Below, piece by piece: positions 59,020 through 64,000 of a DNA stretch of 64,000 bases. Both the position numbers and the translations under genes were made by a program. This stretch comes from DASZVB01 sp036272055. GTDB taxonomy: Bacteria > Myxococcota_A > Polyangia > Polyangiales > Polyangiaceae. The notes beneath the pieces are model-generated. The model was not told the origin of the DNA. It was given only the letters and a program-made list of their open reading frames with translations, and made no database searches. The first letter of the stretch is position 1. Every line of letters begins with the position of its first letter. The DNA lies in contig DATAZL010000116.1 of assembly GCA_036272055.1 (NCBI GenBank), positions 1 to 64,000 of the forward strand, in the 5' to 3' direction.

Positions 59020-60195
59020 ATGAACCACGCCCTGCAGAACGAAGACGTAGAACTCTGGCACGTAGAAGTTGCTCCGAACGACGTTCGCGTCGTCACACTC
59101 GAGCAGCTCGATGAAGCCTTCCAGCAAGGCCTCGTCAACGAGAAGACCCGTGTCTTCCAGGACGGGATGGACGAGCCGGCACTGCTCGGCGAGCTCCTCG
59201 GCCTGGGCGATAGCGAGGACGAGGAGCAAGAGGAACAAGAAGAGGACGAGCCTGCCGTTGCGGCAGCGCCGGCCCCCCTGCCCTCGCGCAACCACCAGAA
59301 CACGCTGGTTGGTCTCGCCGCAGAGCCACCGCGTGCGCCCGTAGCGCGCGCTTCGGCGCCGGCACCGCAGTCGCAGCAGCGCCCGCGCGCGTCCGCACCG
59401 CCACCCTGGACGCAGCCGACCGAGCAGTCGCATGCGCGCCCGGTCCAGAGCGCGCCGCCGGCCGCCCGGCCGCAGAGCGTCGCTCCTCAGCAGAGCGCCC
59501 AGAGCTATCGCCAGCAGAGCGCACCGCCCGCGGCCGCCGTCACCCGTCGTCCGCCTGCGCCTGAAGGGGCGTGGCCGCCGGTCGTGACTCGTTCGGCGCC
59601 ACCGGCTTCGGTCAGCAATCCGTCGACGATCAGCGCGGTCGTCGGTCCGGTCGCACCCTCCGTCGTTCCGATGGCGATGGACCTCGGCGACCTGGACGAC
59701 CTCGACTATCCGCGCCCGAAGCGCGGCAAGGGCAAGGTCGTCATGGCGACGTTCGGCGTGCTCGCCGTCGCTGCCGGCGTGGCACTCGGTGTGACCGGGC
59801 GAGGCGCGTCGCTCGTGAGCTCGCTCTCCGCCTCCGCCGCACAGCCCGCGACGGTCGCGAAGCCGGCTCCCAAGGTCGACACCGTGAGCCACGCGTACGA
59901 TCCGGGCAACGCCCCGGTGAAGCTGAAGGACACACCCGATCCCGTCGTGATCACGACGCGCGAGAACGAGTCGACTCAGCTCGCCGCCGCCGGAATGACC
60001 GCGGGCGCCGCAGCCGAGGTCGCGAGCCCGAAGACGGCACCGGCCGCCAAGAGCACCGCGTCGAAGAAGATCGCCGTCAGCAGCAAGCGCGCCAAGAGTA
60101 GCGGCGGAGCCGCGCCGAGCCGTCACGGCGGCGGCGGCAAGCAGCCGTTCAAGACGGGCGGCGACACGCACGACCCGCTCAACGGCTCTCTGTAG
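59020..60195 (+). CDS. GYF_2-domain single-span membrane protein with DPLN tail (second paralogue)
   Basis: A 391-residue protein from ATG 59020. Residues about 10-60 are a GYF_2-like module (LWHVEVAPNDVRVVTLEQLDEAF, then KTRVFQDGMDEPALLGEL) followed by a Glu-rich patch, a Pro/Ala/Gln-rich stretch, a basic PRPKRGKGK stop and one membrane span (about 243-262). The remainder is Ala/Lys-rich and ends HDPLNGSL. Order, topology and tail match the protein at 50388-52079, although the linkers have diverged. Probably cytoplasmic GYF domain with a periplasmic C-terminus. A TGA-free AT-richer leader precedes it. Role unknown. Confidence 0.8.
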   Translation: MNHALQNEDVELWHVEVAPNDVRVVTLEQLDEAFQQGLVNEKTRVFQDGMDEPALLGELLGLGDSEDEEQEEQEEDEPAVAAAPAPLPSRNHQNTLVGLAAEPPRAPVARASAPAPQSQQRPRASAPPPWTQPTEQSHARPVQSAPPAARPQSVAPQQSAQSYRQQSAPPAAAVTRRPPAPEGAWPPVVTRSAPPASVSNPSTISAVVGPVAPSVVPMAMDLGDLDDLDYPRPKRGKGKVVMATFGVLAVAAGVALGVTGRGASLVSSLSASAAQPATVAKPAPKVDTVSHAYDPGNAPVKLKDTPDPVVITTRENESTQLAAAGMTAGAAAEVASPKTAPAAKSTASKKIAVSSKRAKSSGGAAPSRHGGGGKQPFKTGGDTHDPLNGSL

Positions 60196-60452
60196 TCGTC
60201 GGCGTCCGGGGAACGCTCATCGTCGCGGCGGTGCGAATCGCTGCGACGGTGCGTCGTGTCACATTCGAGCACGAGACGCGAATCCGGGGCTGACCGTGCG
60301 CGGACAGCGACGCGAAGGTCCATGAATTGCGCGCCGCGCCGGCGTTCGCTCGACAATTACCTTCTTGGCTTCGACGATAAGCGCCAGTTCGGTTGGCTCC
60401 CGATGACGTGATAGCCTGCGCGCGCTTGTCCGAACATGTGGAGACAACAGTC

Positions 60453-61322
60453 ATGAACAAGAATCTTCGGCCTTACTCGATCGTCGTTCTGTCCCTGGCA
60501 GGGACCTTGTTGCTGGGATGCGGTTCCAGCGGCAGTTCAAACGACGGGAGCGGAGGAGCGACCGGAAGCGGCGGTAAGAGCGACGAGAGCGGCGGCAGCA
60601 CGAGCTCCGGCGGCAGCAGCAGCGGCGGCGCTAGCGCCTTCGATGCCGGAAGCGACGCGAATCGCAACATGGTGACGGCTGGGAGCATCTGTAAACGGGT
60701 CGCCGAGATCCAGTGCGCGGGTGAAGCCTTCTGCTGTTCGATGCCGAAGGAGACCGTCGACGCCTGCGTGACGGCGGAGACCATGGTCTGCAGCGGCACC
60801 CTTTCCCTCGACGCCGTCGCGATGGACTCCTCGACCGGCTTCGACATGGCGAAGGCGTCCGCCGCGCTCACGAAGTTCGAGAGCCTCGCGTCGAAGTGCG
60901 ACACGAGCATCTCCGCGTTCGGGATCTCCCTCGACGGCTTCCGCGGTATCGCCGCCGGCACCGTCGCCGTGGGTGGAACCTGCAATCCCTCGTCGACCGC
61001 GACGAACAAGACGGCGGCGACCGCCGCGGCGCTCGTCTCCTGTACCGATCCCGCCAGCAACGCCTGCATGACGGCGGCGATGGGCTCGGACTGGAAGTGC
61101 ACGGCGCGCTCCGACGCGGGCGGCACGTGCTTCAGCGATGCCAACTGCAAGGACGGCATGTACTGCGACAACCCGGGCTACGCGCTCGAGGGTGGCAAGT
61201 GCGCCGCGCGCAAGGCAAAGGGCGCCGACTGCATGGCGAGCAACGAGTGCACGTCGCTCGCGTGCGTCGCCAGCAAGTGCGACGACCAGACGAAGGACGT
61301 CGCGTACTGCTTGCAGATGTGA
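60453..61322 (+). CDS. Cys-rich lipoprotein with Gly/Ser stalk
   Basis: A 289-residue protein from ATG 60453. The signal peptide ends in LLLGC (Cys23), then a Ser/Gly-rich stalk to about residue 70. A helical middle region has paired cysteines (ICKRVAEIQCAGEAFCCSM). The C-terminal 70 residues are a Cys-rich module (CFSDANCKDGMYCDNPGY, CMASNECTSLACVASKC) resembling small disulfide domains found in many myxobacterial surface lipoproteins. The in-frame ATG at 60393 lacks a signal peptide and is rejected. Function unknown. A strong hairpin follows its stop. Confidence 0.8.
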   Translation: MNKNLRPYSIVVLSLAGTLLLGCGSSGSSNDGSGGATGSGGKSDESGGSTSSGGSSSGGASAFDAGSDANRNMVTAGSICKRVAEIQCAGEAFCCSMPKETVDACVTAETMVCSGTLSLDAVAMDSSTGFDMAKASAALTKFESLASKCDTSISAFGISLDGFRGIAAGTVAVGGTCNPSSTATNKTAATAAALVSCTDPASNACMTAAMGSDWKCTARSDAGGTCFSDANCKDGMYCDNPGYALEGGKCAARKAKGADCMASNECTSLACVASKCDDQTKDVAYCLQM

Positions 61323-61339
61323 GTCGCTGACGTCGAGAG

Positions 61340-61368
61340 CGAGCGGGGCGCCCGGTGGGCCCCGCTCG
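61340..61368. terminator. Bidirectional terminator-like hairpin
   Basis: A perfect 10-bp stem, CGAGCGGGGC and its complement around a 9-nt loop, lies in the 62 bp between the convergent Cys-rich lipoprotein and ppc genes. Its placement suits both transcripts; T-runs are weak. Confidence 0.65.
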
Positions 61369-61384
61369 TGTCCGTTTGTCGACG

Positions 61385-64000
61385 TCAGCCGCTGTTCCTG
61401 AGGCCCGCGGCGATGCCGTTGATGCTCAGGTGGATGCCGCGCTCGATGCGCTCGCCCTTCTTGCCGGAGCGGTAGCGCTTGAGGAGCTCGACCTGCAGGT
61501 GATTCAGCGGGTCGATGTAAGGGACGCGGCTCCTGATCGATTGCCGTAGCGCGGGGTTCGAGCCGAGGAGACCGCCGCTGACGATGTCGATGACCGCGCT
61601 CTCGGTGAGCTCGTGCTCCTCGGTGATGCGGCCGAAGATCTTCTGCCTGAGCTCGGGGTCCTTCACGAGCTCGGCGTATTTCGACGCGAGCGAGAGATCG
61701 CTCTTCGCGAGGACCATCTCGAGGTTCGCGACCAGCGTCTGGAAGAACGGCCAGCGCTCGTACATGCGCCGGAGAGTCGCGACGCCCGCAGGTGACTCCG
61801 ACGCGAGCCAGTCCTTCACCGCGGTGCCGAAGCCGTACCATCCCGGCAAGAGCACGCGGCTCTGCGCCCAGCTGAATACCCAGGGGATCGCCCGGAGGTC
61901 TTCGATGCGCCCCGAGCCCTTGCGCGACGCGGGGCGGCTTCCGATCTTGAGCTCGGAGATCTCGGAGATCGGCGTCGCTTCGCGGAAGTAGTCGGTGAAA
62001 CCCGGCGTCTCGTACACGAGCTCGCGGTACGCGAGGTAAGCGCGCTCGGAGAGGCGTTCCATCACGCCGCGGAAGGTGTCGGCGTCGCTCCGCGTCTCGG
62101 ACTCGACGAGGGTCGCCTCGAGCGTCGCGGCGAGGAGCGTCTCCAGGTTGCGGAACCCGATCTCCTTGTCGGAATACTTGCTCGCGATGACCTCGCCCTG
62201 CTCCGTGATGCGGATCTGCCCGGAGACGGCGCCCGACGGTTGCGCGACGATCGCGCGGTAGGTCGAGCCGCCGCCACGACCGACGGACCCGCCGCGACCG
62301 TGAAACAACGAGAGCACCACGCCGTACTGCCGGCAGACGTCGGTGAGCTGCACCTCGGCCTTGTAGAGCTCCCAGGTCGACGTGAGAAAGCCGCCGTCCT
62401 TGTTGCTGTCGGAATAGCCGAGCATGACCTCGAACGTGCCGCCCCACGCCGACCGGATCATGTCGAGCACGCCGGGTACCGCGAAGAATCGTTTGGTGAC
62501 GTCGCCGCAGTTCTGAAGATCGGAAATGGTCTCGAAGAGCGGGATGACGCGCATCGAGAGAGCGCGGGGATTGCCCGCCGTGAAAAGGCCGGCCTGCCGC
62601 AGGAGCAGGCACACCTCGAGGAGATCGGACACGGTGGTCGTCTTCGAGATGACGTAGTGGGGGAGCGCCTCTGCGCCGAACGAGCCCTGAAGGGCGCGCG
62701 CCGCGGTGAGGATCGCGAGCTCGCCCTTCGTCTCGTCGGTGTACTCGATGAAGGGAGACACGAGGGGACGGATCACGTCGAGCTCCGCCGTGAGCCACGC
62801 GACGCGCTCTTCTTCGGTCGCCTTCAGGTAGTCGATGGGGAGACCGGCCGAGAGCGCGAGCTCAGCGACGACGCGCTCGTGGACATCCGAGTTCTGCCGG
62901 AGATCGACGGCGGCCAGGTTGAACTCGAAGGCCTGGACGGCGTGTCCGAGCGCGCGGAGTCGCCCACCGACGAGGTCCTCGCCGCGGTGCTCGACGAGCG
63001 AGGTCCGGATGACGTCGAGATCGCGAAGAAGCTCACCTGCGTTCGCGTAGGGTGGCGCAGTGAGGGCCGGAGGACGCGCCGGATGGGTACGGCAGAGCAG
63101 CTCCATCGTGGCGGCGAGCCGTGCGTAGATGCCGACGAGGATCCGCCGGTAGGGCTCGTCGGAGCGCTTTCCGTCGGGGAATGACTCTGCGAGCGCACGC
63201 ATGCCGTCGGAGACGTGGGCCATGCCGAGGGACACCGAGAGTTCCGCGCCGAGCGCGTGCACCTCTTCGAGGTAGTGATTCAGGATGAGCCGGGCCTGCG
63301 CGCCGACGGCGTAGACGAGCACGTCCTTGTTCACGAACGGGTTGCCGTCGCGGTCCCCGCCGACCCAGCTCCCCATCCTGAGGACGGGGGGAAGTCGCCA
63401 CGGCTCCTCGAGCGGCATCTCCTCGTCCAGCAGATCTTCGGCGTCGGCGTAGAGATGCGGGAGCTCGCTGCAGAAGGTGGACTTGTAGAACGCGAGCGTG
63501 TTGTCGATCTCGTCGCGCACGGTGACCTTCACCTGGCGCATCATCCGGGTCTGCCAGAGCGTCGTCACCTCGCGGTGAAGGGCGCGGTCGTTCTGCGAGA
63601 GCTCGACCTTCGAGAGATCGGGCCGTCCGCGCTCGGCGAGCAAGCGCGCTATCGCCATGTGACGGTCGAGGATGCTCTTTCGCTGCACCTCGGTCGGATG
63701 TGCGGTGAGGACCGGACATATCGCGACGTTCCGCATCGCGTCGCGAAGCTCCGTCGGCGTCACGCCGCTCTCCTTGATGCGAGCGACGGCGAGGGCGAGG
63801 GAGCCCTCCCCCGGCGGATCGCCGCGCGAGAGCAGGAGCCGTGCGCGACGGTTGTGGTGACGGTCCTCCGCGATGTTCGACAGATGCGAGAAGTACGTGA
63901 ACGCGCGGACGACGGAGATCGCCGACTCTATCTCGAGGCCCTCGACGAGACGCGCGAGCTCGTGGCGCGCGTCGTGATCACCGTCGCGCCGGAAGCGAAT
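61385..64000 (-). CDS. ppc: Phosphoenolpyruvate carboxylase (N-terminus beyond window)
   Basis: At least 871 residues are visible; the frame runs open to the window edge, so the true start lies outside. The enzyme carboxylates phosphoenolpyruvate to oxaloacetate, replenishing the TCA cycle. Hallmarks: the first catalytic motif VLTAHPTEVQRKS, GSWVGGDRDGNPFV, the glycine loop FHGRGGSVGRGGG, YSDSNKDGGFLTSTWEL, GFRNLETLLAA, and the conserved C-terminal segment INGIAAGLRNSG. The edge-proximal part (FTYFSHLSNIAEDRHHNRR) matches the N-terminal PEPC helix. A GTG at 63763 is internal and not the start. No regulatory N-terminal Ser phosphorylation site can be judged. Confidence 0.96.
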   Translation of the reverse strand: MRFRRDGDHDARHELARLVEGLEIESAISVVRAFTYFSHLSNIAEDRHHNRRARLLLSRGDPPGEGSLALAVARIKESGVTPTELRDAMRNVAICPVLTAHPTEVQRKSILDRHMAIARLLAERGRPDLSKVELSQNDRALHREVTTLWQTRMMRQVKVTVRDEIDNTLAFYKSTFCSELPHLYADAEDLLDEEMPLEEPWRLPPVLRMGSWVGGDRDGNPFVNKDVLVYAVGAQARLILNHYLEEVHALGAELSVSLGMAHVSDGMRALAESFPDGKRSDEPYRRILVGIYARLAATMELLCRTHPARPPALTAPPYANAGELLRDLDVIRTSLVEHRGEDLVGGRLRALGHAVQAFEFNLAAVDLRQNSDVHERVVAELALSAGLPIDYLKATEEERVAWLTAELDVIRPLVSPFIEYTDETKGELAILTAARALQGSFGAEALPHYVISKTTTVSDLLEVCLLLRQAGLFTAGNPRALSMRVIPLFETISDLQNCGDVTKRFFAVPGVLDMIRSAWGGTFEVMLGYSDSNKDGGFLTSTWELYKAEVQLTDVCRQYGVVLSLFHGRGGSVGRGGGSTYRAIVAQPSGAVSGQIRITEQGEVIASKYSDKEIGFRNLETLLAATLEATLVESETRSDADTFRGVMERLSERAYLAYRELVYETPGFTDYFREATPISEISELKIGSRPASRKGSGRIEDLRAIPWVFSWAQSRVLLPGWYGFGTAVKDWLASESPAGVATLRRMYERWPFFQTLVANLEMVLAKSDLSLASKYAELVKDPELRQKIFGRITEEHELTESAVIDIVSGGLLGSNPALRQSIRSRVPYIDPLNHLQVELLKRYRSGKKGERIERGIHLSINGIAAGLRNSG

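Noticed and set aside
61355..63184. Plus-strand open frames opposite ppc
   Set aside because: They are mirror frames of a strongly conserved PEP carboxylase.
1..64000. tRNA, rRNA, CRISPR, transposase or phage genes
   Set aside because: Scanned for T-loop motifs, regular spacer-repeat arrays and DDE/recombinase motifs; nothing convincing was found. The repeats present are short interspersed elements without an adjacent transposase.

Overview
The window is very GC-rich, gene-dense DNA with strong GC third-position bias. It looks like the chromosome of a myxobacterium (Myxococcota, probably the Polyangia side). The signs are many lipoproteins with Gly/Ser-rich stalks after the lipobox, Ser/Thr kinase and pseudokinase proteins with a single membrane span and long Ala/Pro-rich tails, GYF_2-type membrane proteins, hybrid histidine kinases with several receivers, and one giant TPR protein. 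No rRNA, tRNA, CRISPR array, transposase, integrase or phage gene was seen. The taxonomic call is inference from gene style, not from a marker gene.

Layout. 1-3.8 kb: intergenic repeat copy A, a lipoprotein with an 11-residue VDAFPDF repeat, a glycosyltransferase, a His-tailed small lipoprotein, a short lipoprotein, repeat copy B and a VOC protein. 3.8-9.8 kb: a complete five-gene oligopeptide/dipeptide ABC transporter (A-B-C-D-F), translationally coupled by 4-bp overlaps. 9.9-12.2 kb: a Cu(+)-type P1B ATPase with YHS and heavy-metal-binding domains. 12.4-17.3 kb: repeat copy C with a terminator-like hairpin, a 928-residue membrane-anchored pseudokinase and two lipoproteins, one with a VWA domain.

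17.3-27.9 kb (minus strand): a tightly coupled chemosensory operon, cheW-cheR(TPR)-cheW-mcp-cheA(REC)-cheB followed by two hybrid histidine kinases (REC-REC-REC-HK and REC-HK-REC). The core has the composition of a Wsp-type system, but the usual diguanylate cyclase output is replaced by histidine kinases and there is no cheY. 28.4-34.1 kb: a phenylalanine/tyrosine catabolic operon running from aromatic amino acid hydroxylase through fumarylacetoacetase, maleylacetoacetate isomerase and 4-hydroxyphenylpyruvate dioxygenase to homogentisate dioxygenase. It would carry phenylalanine to fumarate and acetoacetate if an aminotransferase is supplied from elsewhere.

34.1-45.5 kb (minus): a lipoprotein with all six copper ligands of PHM-type copper monooxygenases, and a 3,476-residue TPR protein. 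45.7-50.1 kb: Bax-inhibitor-1 family protein, PPK2 kinase, an acidic hypothetical protein, an aldehyde dehydrogenase and an OmpA/MotB-like membrane protein. 50.1-61.3 kb: two GYF_2/TM/Pro-rich proteins and a Ser/Thr kinase whose C-termini all end in a DPL-type tail, small and Cys-rich lipoproteins, a compact RpoD-type sigma factor and a TPR/PEGA-like exported protein. 61.4 kb to the end (minus): phosphoenolpyruvate carboxylase, cut at its N-terminus by the window edge.

The most notable points are the Wsp-like array wired to unusual histidine kinases, the VDAFPDF-repeat lipoprotein that may be a knotted-fold protein, the PHM-like copper lipoprotein, the shared DPL tail on three membrane-spanning proteins, the pseudokinase with a 10-residue tandem repeat, and an interspersed repeat/hairpin element present at three loci.
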